DNA of 64,000 nucleotides from Nostoc piscinale CENA21 (GTDB lineage: Bacteria; Cyanobacteriota; Cyanobacteriia; Cyanobacteriales; Nostocaceae), in assembly GCF_001298445.1 (NCBI RefSeq), contig NZ_CP012036.1:419267-483266 (forward strand). The letters are read 5' to 3'. Below, piece by piece: positions 44,519-52,521 of this stretch. The notes below the pieces were generated by a model that saw only the letters and a list, made by a program, of their open reading frames with translations, made no database searches and was not told the DNA's origin. Position numbers and translations under genes: made by a program. The stretch's first letter is position 1, and each line of letters starts with the position of its first letter.

Positions 44519-45802
44519 GTGACTAGGACTAATTCAGATTTTCTTGCATCTTCTGACCCTGCGATCGCCGGATTAATAAATGAAGAACTCCAGCGTCAAC
44601 GCGACCACCTAGAATTGATTGCGAGTGAAAACTTTACCTCTGCAGCTGTTCTCGCGGCTCAAGGTTCAGTCTTAACTAATAAATATGCTGAAGGACTGCC
44701 TGGTAAACGTTATTATGGCGGCTGTGAATTTGTTGATAAAGTCGAGCAGATTGCCATTGACCGCGCTAAACAAATGTTTGGTGCGGCTCATGCTAACGTC
44801 CAACCCCATTCCGGCGCTCAAGCAAACTTTGCAGTTTTCCTGACTTTACTCGAACCAGGCGACAAAATCATGGGGATGGATTTGTCTCATGGTGGACACC
44901 TGACTCACGGTTCGCCTGTCAACGTTTCGGGTAAGTGGTTCCAAGTCAGCCACTACGGTGTTAGCAAAGAAACAGAACAACTCGACTACGACCAAATTCG
45001 AGAGCTGGCGTTAAGGGAGCGTCCCAAGCTCTTGATTTGTGGTTATTCTGCTTATCCCCGGATTATTGACTTTGAAAAATTCCGTAGCATTGCTGATGAA
45101 GTTGGTGCTTACTTACTGGCTGATATTGCTCACATCGCTGGTTTAGTGGCTTCTGGCTTACATCCCGACCCCCTTCCTTATTGTGACGTTGTTACAACGA
45201 CTACTCACAAAACCCTGCGCGGCCCCAGAGGCGGATTAATTTTAACTAAAGACGCAGAACTAGGTAAAAAGCTTGATAAATCAGTTTTCCCCGGAACTCA
45301 AGGCGGGCCGTTAGAACACGTCATTGCAGCGAAAGCAGTGGCTTTTGGCGAAGTCTTAAAGCCAGAGTTTAAAACCTATTCTGCACAGGTAATTGAAAAT
45401 GCACGAGCTTTAGCCACACAACTGCAAAACCGTGGCTTAAAGTTGGTGTCTGACGGCACAGATAACCATTTGATGCTGGTAGATTTACGCTCCATTGGTT
45501 TGACAGGCAAACAAGCCGATCAACTGGTGAGTGGTGTAAATATTACTGCTAATAAAAATACCGTACCCTTTGATCCCCAATCGCCCTTTGTTACCAGTGG
45601 TTTGAGACTAGGTTCTCCAGCCATGACTACCAGAGGACTGGGTGTAGCAGAGTTTACTGAAATTGGTGATATTATTGCCGATCGCCTACTCAACCCCGAA
45701 TCAGAAGCAGTCGCAGCTGATTGTAAACGTCGAGTAGCCGCATTGTGCGATCGCTTCCCCCTATATCCCCACCTGCAAATTCCCGTACCAGCACTAGCAT
45801 AA
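44519..45802 (+). CDS. glyA: Serine hydroxymethyltransferase
   Basis: A 427-residue PLP enzyme interconverting serine and glycine with tetrahydrofolate; also the photorespiratory partner of glycine decarboxylase. Family motifs: ELIASENFTS, LTNKYAEGLPGKRYYGGCE, and the PLP-lysine site VTTTTHKTLRGPRGG. GTG 44519 gives the family start MTRTNSDF and is preceded by AAGGATAG; the longer frame from 44444 is rejected. No glycine riboswitch is evident in the long upstream gap (43982-44518). Confidence 0.93.
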   Translation: MTRTNSDFLASSDPAIAGLINEELQRQRDHLELIASENFTSAAVLAAQGSVLTNKYAEGLPGKRYYGGCEFVDKVEQIAIDRAKQMFGAAHANVQPHSGAQANFAVFLTLLEPGDKIMGMDLSHGGHLTHGSPVNVSGKWFQVSHYGVSKETEQLDYDQIRELALRERPKLLICGYSAYPRIIDFEKFRSIADEVGAYLLADIAHIAGLVASGLHPDPLPYCDVVTTTTHKTLRGPRGGLILTKDAELGKKLDKSVFPGTQGGPLEHVIAAKAVAFGEVLKPEFKTYSAQVIENARALATQLQNRGLKLVSDGTDNHLMLVDLRSIGLTGKQADQLVSGVNITANKNTVPFDPQSPFVTSGLRLGSPAMTTRGLGVAEFTEIGDIIADRLLNPESEAVAADCKRRVAALCDRFPLYPHLQIPVPALA

Positions 45803-45821
45803 AGTCAAAAGTTAAAAGTGA

Positions 45822-45962
45822 GCCACTGCGGTGGACGGGTTTCCCGGCATAAAGGAGACAGTGCCGTGGTGAAGCAGTCCGGTCTTGGGTGTTTCCCCCA
45901 GGAGGAACTGCTGAAAGGGTCTCCCGACTTGAGGCAACTGTCGTCAAGTGGCGAATCCGAAG
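45822..45962. repeat. Repeat-like GC-richer intergenic block
   Basis: A block of about 140 bases (GCCACTGCGGTGGACGGG to CAAGTGGCGAATCCGAAGG) with internal inverted arms (GACTTGAGGC / GTCAAGTGGC) and a base composition unlike its AT-rich flanks. From memory it resembles a repetitive element of Nostocales; only one copy occurs in this window. Confidence 0.45.
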
Positions 45963-46008
45963 GGTAAAAAGGCAAAAGGATTATTGGTTTTTCCTTTTGC
46001 CTTTTACC
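45963..46008 (+). terminator. Hairpin downstream of glyA
   Basis: GGTAAAAAGGCAAAAGGA (45963-45980) pairs with TCCTTTTGCCTTTTACC (45992-46008) with one unpaired base; TTTTAAC follows. A likely terminator for glyA, made of heptamer-type repeat DNA. Confidence 0.6.
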
Positions 46009-46117
46009 TTTTAACTTAAAAATCTTCTGCTGATAAACATCGAAAATGTAGTAGATATTAAGTAGAACCCTCCCTCGGCAGAGTTTTGTCTTAACCACTA
46101 CTTAATTTAAAATACAG

Positions 46118-47164
46118 ATGCCTGCTCAGATTTATCATCTGATTGCCTTCCTAGTCGCAGCCGTAGTTGTTCTCTGGACTACGCCTGATGTAAAAAACAT
46201 TGGTATAAAAAGTGGAACTGTAGATAAACCTGGTGGTCGAAAAGTTCATGAACGCCCAATGGTACGTCTTGGAGGAGTTTCTATCTTCGCAGGTACTCTT
46301 ATTTCCTTACTCATTGTTTGGTGGCTAGGTGGATTTGCTAATTTACCGCCTGACAAAGAATGGCAAATTTGGGGCGTTACCTTGGGGGGTTTAGGCTTTT
46401 TTCTCATTGGTTTAGCAGACGATTTACTCAATCTATCTCCCTTGGGAAGATTGATTTTACAAGTAATTGTTGCTGCTGGGGCGTGGAAAGCAGGTGTAAG
46501 TATAGACTTTATCAAAGTCCCCACAATTGGGATAGTTGACTTGAACTGGCTAAGTTTACCGATTACCGTGATTTGGCTGGTGGGGATGGTAAATGCTATC
46601 AACTGGATTGACGGTTTAGATGGTTTAGCTGCTGGTGTGTCGGGAATTGCAGCCATAGTTATGCTTTTGGTGTCCTTATTTATGCACCAACCAGCCGCAG
46701 CCTTAATTGCAGCTGCTTTAGCTGGCGCAGCATTAGGTTTTCTCCGCTATAATTTCAACCCCGCCCAAATCTTTATGGGAGATGGTGGGTCTTATTTTAT
46801 GGGATTCACCCTAGCGGCTGTAGGCGTAATTGGTTTGGTGAAAGTTCCAGCTTTTACCGCCGTAATTTTGCCTTATTTAATTTTGGCAGTACCAATTTTA
46901 GATATGTCCGCAGTCATTTTGACTCGCATTCGTCGTGGTCAATTGCCTTGGGTAGCAGATAGATGTCACTTGCACCATAGATTACTACAAGCTGGTTTAT
47001 CTCATCGCTGGACTGTGTTATTTATTTATACACTCACACTCTGGGTTGGCAGTTTAGCTTTAGCCATAGCTGGTATCCCTAGTGGTATTGCTTATGCTTT
47101 TGGTACAACTTCATTGTTAACTTACACCAGTTGGCGAGTTTGGAAACGCTCTCAGCAAAAGTAA
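46118..47164 (+). CDS. WecA/MraY-type polyprenyl-phosphate sugar-1-phosphate transferase
   Basis: A 348-residue membrane enzyme with about ten helices, transferring a sugar-1-phosphate (usually GlcNAc) from UDP-sugar to undecaprenyl phosphate. Motifs: KVHERPMVRLGGVSI, IGLADDLLNL, NAINWIDGLDGLAAG, IFMGDGGSYFMG and DRCHLHHRLLQAGLSHR, the last being the His-rich loop of WecA/TagO relatives rather than MraY. It would start synthesis of a cell-surface polysaccharide or glycan. Confidence 0.88.
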   Translation: MPAQIYHLIAFLVAAVVVLWTTPDVKNIGIKSGTVDKPGGRKVHERPMVRLGGVSIFAGTLISLLIVWWLGGFANLPPDKEWQIWGVTLGGLGFFLIGLADDLLNLSPLGRLILQVIVAAGAWKAGVSIDFIKVPTIGIVDLNWLSLPITVIWLVGMVNAINWIDGLDGLAAGVSGIAAIVMLLVSLFMHQPAAALIAAALAGAALGFLRYNFNPAQIFMGDGGSYFMGFTLAAVGVIGLVKVPAFTAVILPYLILAVPILDMSAVILTRIRRGQLPWVADRCHLHHRLLQAGLSHRWTVLFIYTLTLWVGSLALAIAGIPSGIAYAFGTTSLLTYTSWRVWKRSQQK

Positions 47165-47202
47165 AAACTAGCAAGGTAAAAGAAATACAGTATTTTAAAT
47201 AA

Positions 47203-47237
47203 GAATACAGAAGTCAGAATTCAGAATTCAGAATTAA
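47203..47237. repeat. Heptamer STRR array (GAATTCA type, 5 units)
   Basis: Contiguous GAATACA, GAAGTCA, GAATTCA, GAATTCA, GAATTAA; an inverse set (CTGACTC, CTGACTT, CTGAATT) follows at about 47,308-47,328, so the intergenic DNA can form a long hairpin. Confidence 0.75.
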
Positions 47238-47371
47238 TAAGTGGAGGAAAAACCACCACTAATGAGCGAAAGACTTAGCTGGGTATTTCAAAGTTTATCC
47301 ACCCTTCTGACTCCTGACTTCTGAATTCTATTTAGATTAAGCCTGTTTCTTTTACCTTTTGCTTTAATTAC

Positions 47372-48622
47372 ATGAGTGCAGAAATTATTTGTGTTGGTAC
47401 TGAACTGCTATTAGGCGATATCCTCAACAGTAATTCTCAATTCCTCGCCCAACAATTAGCGAAACTCGGCATTCCTCACTATTATCAAACCGTGGTGGGG
47501 GATAATCCCGAAAGATTAAAGCAAGTTATTGAAATTGCTATTGCTAGAGCGAATATTTTAATTTTTACTGGTGGTCTTGGCCCCACGCCAGATGATTTAA
47601 CTTGTGAAACTATTGCAGATTTTTTTGGCGCACCTTTAGTAGAAGATCCAGAAATTATCGAAGATATTACTCAGAAATTTGCTCAACGGGGTCGAGTGAT
47701 GACTCCTACTAACCGCAAGCAAGCTTTAATTCCCCAAGGCGCTGAAGTTTTACCCAACCCTACAGGAACCGCACCGGGGATTATTTGGCAACCTCGTTCT
47801 GAAATTACGATTTTTACCTTCCCTGGTGTTCCTAGTGAAATGCACAGGATGTGGTACGAAACAGCAGTACCATTTCTGCAAAGCCAAGGTTGGGGTAAGG
47901 AAATTATTTATAGCCGGAGTTTAAGATTTTGGGGTATTGGAGAATCGGCTTTAGCGGAAAAAGTGTCTTCTTATTTCAACTTACCCAACCCGACAGTTGC
48001 ACCTTATGCGGGTAAGGGAGAGGTAAGACTAAGAATTTCTGCCAAAGCAGCATCAGAAGCCGCCGCCGAGGAATTGATTGCACCTATTGAACAACAACTG
48101 AAAGAAATTGCAGGGTTAGATTGTTATGGTGCTGATGATGATACTTTAGCTTCTGTGGTTGGTGAGTTGTTGCGTTCAGCAGGCGAAACAGTATCAGTAG
48201 CTGAATCTTGTACTGGTGGTGGACTGGGGCAAATGTTCACAGAAATTGCTGGTAGTTCTGATTATTTTTGGGGTGGGGTAATTTCTTACGACAACTCGGC
48301 AAAGGTGCGGTTATTGGGGGTGAACCCAGAAGATTTAGAGAAATTTGGGGCTGTGAGTCCTGTGGTTGCGGAACAAATGGCAATTGGCGTGAAAAGCTGC
48401 TTGGAAACTACTTGGGGACTCAGTATTACTGGGATTGCTGGCCCTGGTGGCGGAACGGATACCAAGCCTGTGGGTTTAGTTTATATCGGTTTAGCCGGGC
48501 CGAATGATGAAGTGAAAAGTTTTGAGCATCGTTTTGGGACAATGCGCGATCGCTGGTTTATTCGTCATTTAAGCGCCTGTACAGCCTTGGATTTGCTGCG
48601 TCGGCGGTTATTGACGAAGTAG
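47372..48622 (+). CDS. cinA: CinA family protein (competence/damage-inducible)
   Basis: A 416-residue protein with both halves. The N-terminal molybdopterin-binding-like COG1058 domain has EIICVGTELLLGDILNSN, FTGGLGPTPDDLT and TFPGVPSEMHRMW. The C-terminal PncC-type nicotinamide-nucleotide amidase domain (about 258-412) has VSVAESCTGGGLGQMFTEIAGSS and GIAGPGGGTDTKPVGLVYIG. CinA recycles pyridine nucleotides; in some bacteria it is co-expressed with recA and competence genes. Full length for the family. Confidence 0.92.
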   Translation: MSAEIICVGTELLLGDILNSNSQFLAQQLAKLGIPHYYQTVVGDNPERLKQVIEIAIARANILIFTGGLGPTPDDLTCETIADFFGAPLVEDPEIIEDITQKFAQRGRVMTPTNRKQALIPQGAEVLPNPTGTAPGIIWQPRSEITIFTFPGVPSEMHRMWYETAVPFLQSQGWGKEIIYSRSLRFWGIGESALAEKVSSYFNLPNPTVAPYAGKGEVRLRISAKAASEAAAEELIAPIEQQLKEIAGLDCYGADDDTLASVVGELLRSAGETVSVAESCTGGGLGQMFTEIAGSSDYFWGGVISYDNSAKVRLLGVNPEDLEKFGAVSPVVAEQMAIGVKSCLETTWGLSITGIAGPGGGTDTKPVGLVYIGLAGPNDEVKSFEHRFGTMRDRWFIRHLSACTALDLLRRRLLTK

Positions 48623-48732
48623 GGAGTCGGGAGTGGGGAATAGGGAGTAGATTTGTTTATAGCTAACTTAGGATTGTTTATCTAAATGAGGTGCATTTCT
48701 CTAGTCCCTAACCTCTAGCCTCTCTGAAATAT

Positions 48733-49347
48733 ATGAGTAAAATTCCTATCCTCCAACCAAATCAGTCTTACACTTTTAAAAGTTATTTTGAGATGTCATT
48801 TGAGCCAGAAGATATCTTGGCTGAATTTGGTTATTCTTTAAAACGTTCTACTCTAAATTTGCCAAAATCAAATGCTGAATTAGACAGATTGATCAATCTC
48901 AAATCTCGCATAGAAGAAAGTTTGCCATATATTAGTTTAACTAGTGAAGCAGCCCGGAGAGAGTTATTAATCGCGCCGATTTTATTAGATGTTATTCATT
49001 ACACCCGCGCTCAACTAAGAATTGAATATCCTTTGACTGTTACAGAACAGTTAAAAGGTTCCCTTGATTACTATTTGCATACTGACCAGAAACTTTTAGT
49101 TGTAGAAGCTAAAAATGCTGATTTAGCCAGAGGATTTACCCAACTAGCTGTAGAATTAATTGCTTTAGATACGTGGACTGATTCTCAAGAAGTTTACTTA
49201 CAAGGGTCTATTTCTACAGGTGATATCTGGCAATTTGGTGTATTAAATCGAGAAAATAAACAAATCACTCAGGATTTAAACTTATATAGAGTCCCTGCGG
49301 ATATAGAAGAGCTAATTAAGATTTTGGTGGCGATATTGGGTTATTGA
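48733..49347 (+). CDS. Predicted PD-(D/E)XK nuclease-fold protein (204 aa)
   Basis: Residues 71-140 look like a restriction-endonuclease-like core: Glu77 in SEAARREL, Asp112 in GSLDYYL, Glu125-Ala-Lys127 in KLLVVEAKNAD, and a following helix with GFTQLAVELIAL. This fits the D-(12)-ExK spacing of the family. The rest has no known domain. No methylase is adjacent, so it is not a conventional restriction system. A nuclease activity is inferred from the motif only. Confidence 0.65.
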   Translation: MSKIPILQPNQSYTFKSYFEMSFEPEDILAEFGYSLKRSTLNLPKSNAELDRLINLKSRIEESLPYISLTSEAARRELLIAPILLDVIHYTRAQLRIEYPLTVTEQLKGSLDYYLHTDQKLLVVEAKNADLARGFTQLAVELIALDTWTDSQEVYLQGSISTGDIWQFGVLNRENKQITQDLNLYRVPADIEELIKILVAILGY

Positions 49348-49353
49348 AAAAAG

Positions 49354-49385
49354 AGCGATCGCTTGTGTAGTGCGATCGCTTTTTT
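49354..49385. terminator. HIP1-stem terminator between convergent genes
   Basis: AGCGATCGC (49354-49362) pairs with GCGATCGCT (49372-49380) over 9 bases, followed by TTTTTA, and preceded by AAAAAG for the opposite strand. It can serve both the nuclease-like gene and the gene at 49391. Confidence 0.8.
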
Positions 49386-49390
49386 AGTCC

Positions 49391-49807
49391 TCAATCTAGA
49401 GTTACTTGTTTAACCGTAATACTCATCATTTGCTGATCTTCACTGTTTGGTGCAATTTGCTGCTTACTCCAAGCTGCTACTTCGGCAAAGCCAAGACGAT
49501 ACAGCCAGTGAATAATGCTATTGATACCGCGTCGGGAACCAATCAGGAGAATTCTGACAGCAGCTTCTAGATATTGAAACAATAAATGGTAATCAGATAT
49601 ATCAGGTAATACTAATTCAACAGCAGCAGTAGTTTCCATGATGCCGAGATGCCATTCTTTCATCCAAATCAACCAATCTCCTCTGGGACATTCGCTCACA
49701 GCTAGGAGAAAATTATTTCCATAAGCTTTTGCCCAAAGTAATGCTTCAGATTTATTAGGGATATCAGACGGAACTTTAAATAATAGTTCTACAGTCCTTT
49801 TAGCCAT
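49391..49807 (-). CDS. Hypothetical protein (138 aa)
   Basis: A soluble, Trp-rich protein (DWLIWMKEWHLGIMETT, IHWLYRLGFAEVAAWSKQQ). No domain recognised. It lacks a signal peptide. The start ATG 49807 is plausible and the protein composition is ordinary. It faces a 570-base gap upstream. Confidence 0.6.
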   Translation of the reverse strand: MAKRTVELLFKVPSDIPNKSEALLWAKAYGNNFLLAVSECPRGDWLIWMKEWHLGIMETTAAVELVLPDISDYHLLFQYLEAAVRILLIGSRRGINSIIHWLYRLGFAEVAAWSKQQIAPNSEDQQMMSITVKQVTLD

Positions 49808-50380
49808 TTTGATAATTGTCAGAGCGCGATTAAATACAGCTAATAAAATGTATTTTAATGAGAAGATATCTTAATTTTTATGGAACCCAAAATCATCAAG
49901 ATTTTGTTGGGTTACGCTGTCGCTACCATTTCTACACCCTACACCCTCAACCTGGTTACTGAGGGCAGTCGAAGTACACACCCTTAATTCCCCTGTAGTC
50001 TCACACCCCTGTTCCCTGATCACCAAGGTGTTTGGTAAATTATATACAGCGCAGATATTTATCTAGCGCCTGAATTTTTGCCAGGCAGCTGTTACTACCA
50101 AAGATTGTTTACCCAAACCAACCTAGATACTACCTTTGTCCAGCATTTATGCTGAAGTCCGTACACAGTAACATTTGGCATCAAAACCTCATCCAGTCTC
50201 AGGTTGACGGTTTATTGGGTCAAAATGTTATAACGTCTTCAATTCTAGATGCAAAATGGGAACACTAGCTCGTAACTAGTGACTCATGCTTGGGAAAAAT
50301 TCAACTTAGTCTCTAAATTCAAGGCCGAGCGAACAAAGTTGATAAGCAATGCTGAACTGAGCATCGCTGAGTATCTTTAG
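49808..50380. other. Intergenic region (573 bases), no gene recognised
   Basis: It lies between divergent genes. It contains ACACCCTACACCCTCAACC-type repeat DNA near 49,933, and a palindrome-like GCTGAACTGAGCATCGCTGAG near 50,351. No coding frame, tRNA or riboswitch is supported. It should contain promoters for both flanking genes. Confidence 0.45.
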
Positions 50381-50398
50381 GTGGATGGGTCAAGAGTG

Positions 50399-51970
50399 AT
50401 GAATGAAGCGGACACCTCAAACAACAGGGCTGTGATGGAATCTCTCAATTCTGCTAACTCGCTACAACCAGAGCCAACAAGCTGTCCTTTTTATGCAGTT
50501 GTGCCTTCTGAAAATCTGGCTATTAGGCAATTGCCACTCCTCAAACCAGCAGAAGAAACACCACAAGAACTGCAAAATTCTGAAGCTGTGGAAAATGTTA
50601 CCCCAGAAGACTGGGTAGCAGAACCGCATAGTGAACAACAAGCAGTCATTGATGAAGAATTTCAGAAACTGCTCTTGTTAAATGAAGAACTGCGTACAGC
50701 AAACAATGAATTGTACGAACAAGTCGAGCATCTTAAAGATGAATTAGCTGAGTCAGAAAAAGCTTTGCAGTGGCAAAAAAGGCGCTCTAGCGTTACTGAA
50801 TCAATGCTAAATCAACAAGCTCAAGAACTAATTGCAGCCCAAGAACAAATTCAGTCACTCTTTCAACAGCTAGACACCACAGCACAAACCGTTCAACGTC
50901 AAGAAACTTTGATTGAAACTTATAAAGCACAGTTGCAAATTAGTCAGCAACGTCTCGCCCAGTTAGAACGAGAATGTGCCTTATTGCAAACTAGCTATCA
51001 TGAACAGTCTCAACAAGTGTTGCAGTCAGAAACTACTTGTCGAGAGTTGCGGACTCGCCTGATGCGCCAACAGCGTCAAACCCTGCAATTTAAAGCAGCT
51101 TTAGAAAAATGTCTCGAACCACCTACTGCTAACGACGACTCATCCGACGAAACAACAAGTAATAATTACAGCAGTACTACTAAACAAAGCCGATTTTCGA
51201 GAAAAGCCCGGTCTTTATTTCCTAACGTACAACCTATTAGACCTTGGTCAGCAGAACCAGAATCTCCGGCGGAAAATGTCGCTCATCCTTGGGGTGAATC
51301 TTCCGTTCCACCCGCATCCAGCTATAGTAACCCCACTCCCCAACCCTCATCACCTTGGAACTGGCCGACTCAGGAAGAAACACCCGCAGCTACTGAACCT
51401 GATACTTCCACAGAAACCGATGATGAGCCAATTACCTCCGAAACAGATGCACTAGGAGATTCATCAGCCAAACTAGATGAGCAAATAGATAGTCTCATCC
51501 AAATGTTTTTTGCTTCTCAACCGGGAACAACACCACCTGTTAACGGTGAAACTAATGTCACCAGTAATCAAACTGAAAAACCTCTTTGGGAAAGTTGGGC
51601 AACAGATGAAGCACAGCCAGAAACTACCCTAGAACAGCAATTTGTCGCATTAGAAACAGAAAATCATTCACCGATTACTGTGCCTACAACAGTAATTGAA
51701 GAGTCAACAATTTTACCAGATAAAAATTTACCGATTTCTTTTACTGTACCGTTGACGAAGAAGACAACAGAAGAGTCAGAAAATTTTTGGTCAGAAACTA
51801 CACCAGAAAATACTGAGGAACCATCAGAGACAGAATTACCCTCAGAAACTTTGGTTGATTACAGTAATGATGCTCAATCACCGTCACCAGTGGTTTATCC
51901 CCAGCGTCCACCCAAGGGACGTAAATCGTTAGCATCTGTAGAATTGCCAAATTTTCGCCCTAATAGCTAG
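50399..51970 (+). CDS. Large coiled-coil protein with disordered region and C-terminal LPNF motif
   Basis: A 523-residue protein from ATG 50399 (the frame is open from an earlier ATG at 50381). A long coiled coil covers about residues 80-235 (LNEELRTANNELYEQVEHLKDELAES, QQRLAQLERECALLQ, LRTRLMRQQRQTLQFKAAL). The remainder is Ser/Thr/Pro/Glu-rich and presumably disordered. The C-terminus VELPNFRPNS resembles that of the coiled-coil protein at 40667. No enzyme domain. A structural or scaffolding role is possible. Confidence 0.7.
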   Translation: MNEADTSNNRAVMESLNSANSLQPEPTSCPFYAVVPSENLAIRQLPLLKPAEETPQELQNSEAVENVTPEDWVAEPHSEQQAVIDEEFQKLLLLNEELRTANNELYEQVEHLKDELAESEKALQWQKRRSSVTESMLNQQAQELIAAQEQIQSLFQQLDTTAQTVQRQETLIETYKAQLQISQQRLAQLERECALLQTSYHEQSQQVLQSETTCRELRTRLMRQQRQTLQFKAALEKCLEPPTANDDSSDETTSNNYSSTTKQSRFSRKARSLFPNVQPIRPWSAEPESPAENVAHPWGESSVPPASSYSNPTPQPSSPWNWPTQEETPAATEPDTSTETDDEPITSETDALGDSSAKLDEQIDSLIQMFFASQPGTTPPVNGETNVTSNQTEKPLWESWATDEAQPETTLEQQFVALETENHSPITVPTTVIEESTILPDKNLPISFTVPLTKKTTEESENFWSETTPENTEEPSETELPSETLVDYSNDAQSPSPVVYPQRPPKGRKSLASVELPNFRPNS

Positions 51971-52029
51971 ATATAGAAGGTGATAGGTTTTGTGGTGTCT
52001 CAGTTTGATTGGTAATGACAGTTAAGATA

Positions 52030-52069
52030 TTAAGTTTGGTATTGCGATCGCAACACCAAACTTAATTTT
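52030..52069 (+). terminator. Long perfect hairpin terminator with HIP1 centre
   Basis: TTAAGTTTGGT (52030-52040) pairs with ACCAAACTTAA (52054-52064); the loop contains TTGCGATCGCAA, itself a palindrome, and TTTTTC follows. It terminates the coiled-coil gene and lies 9 bases before the stop of the converging gene. Confidence 0.85.
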
Positions 52070-52077
52070 TCTTGAGG

Positions 52078-52488
52078 CTAAACAAATTCTAGAGTTGCCA
52101 TCTCAAGTACAAATATCCCCAGAATCTTACTTAACTGTTCAATCGACAACACATAATCATTGAAATGATCCATATTCTCATCTGCATCAGAAGTAATTTC
52201 TAGTCGGGAATTGCAGGTGGCGATCATTGCTTTGTCTGGATGATTGTGACCAAAGCGATTTGCCATTTCCTGTGATTCTTGTAAAACAGATGGTTCTGTA
52301 TCTAAATAAATGTACAGTGACCAGCCATCAAAAGTTAATCTCAGACGGTTATCACCCCGTGAAACACTCATTGATGGCTTAGTAGAATCACGATTAAAAA
52401 ACTGGACAAGCTTGATCTCCGCATCTGCAAGTGTAATATTACAATCAGGTGCTATGAGAGCTAAAGCATTGTAGGAAATTTGAGCCAT
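52078..52488 (-). CDS. Hypothetical protein (136 aa)
   Basis: Acidic soluble protein starting MAQISYNALALIAPD (ATG 52488; an earlier in-frame ATG at 52500 adds four residues). It contains LRLTFDGWSLYIYLDTEPSVLQES. No domain recognised. It is 34 bases from the flavoprotein gene upstream on the same strand, so the two may be co-transcribed. Confidence 0.6.
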   Translation of the reverse strand: MAQISYNALALIAPDCNITLADAEIKLVQFFNRDSTKPSMSVSRGDNRLRLTFDGWSLYIYLDTEPSVLQESQEMANRFGHNHPDKAMIATCNSRLEITSDADENMDHFNDYVLSIEQLSKILGIFVLEMATLEFV

Positions 52489-52521
52489 TCTCAACTCCAA
52501 ACCGGAATCATTCTTTTTAAC

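Noticed and set aside
45690..46098. Minus-strand frames downstream of glyA
   Set aside because: They cross the glyA end and the repeat-like block and lack protein character.
48268..48507. Plus-strand 79-residue frame within cinA
   Set aside because: It overlaps the conserved PncC amidase domain in another frame.
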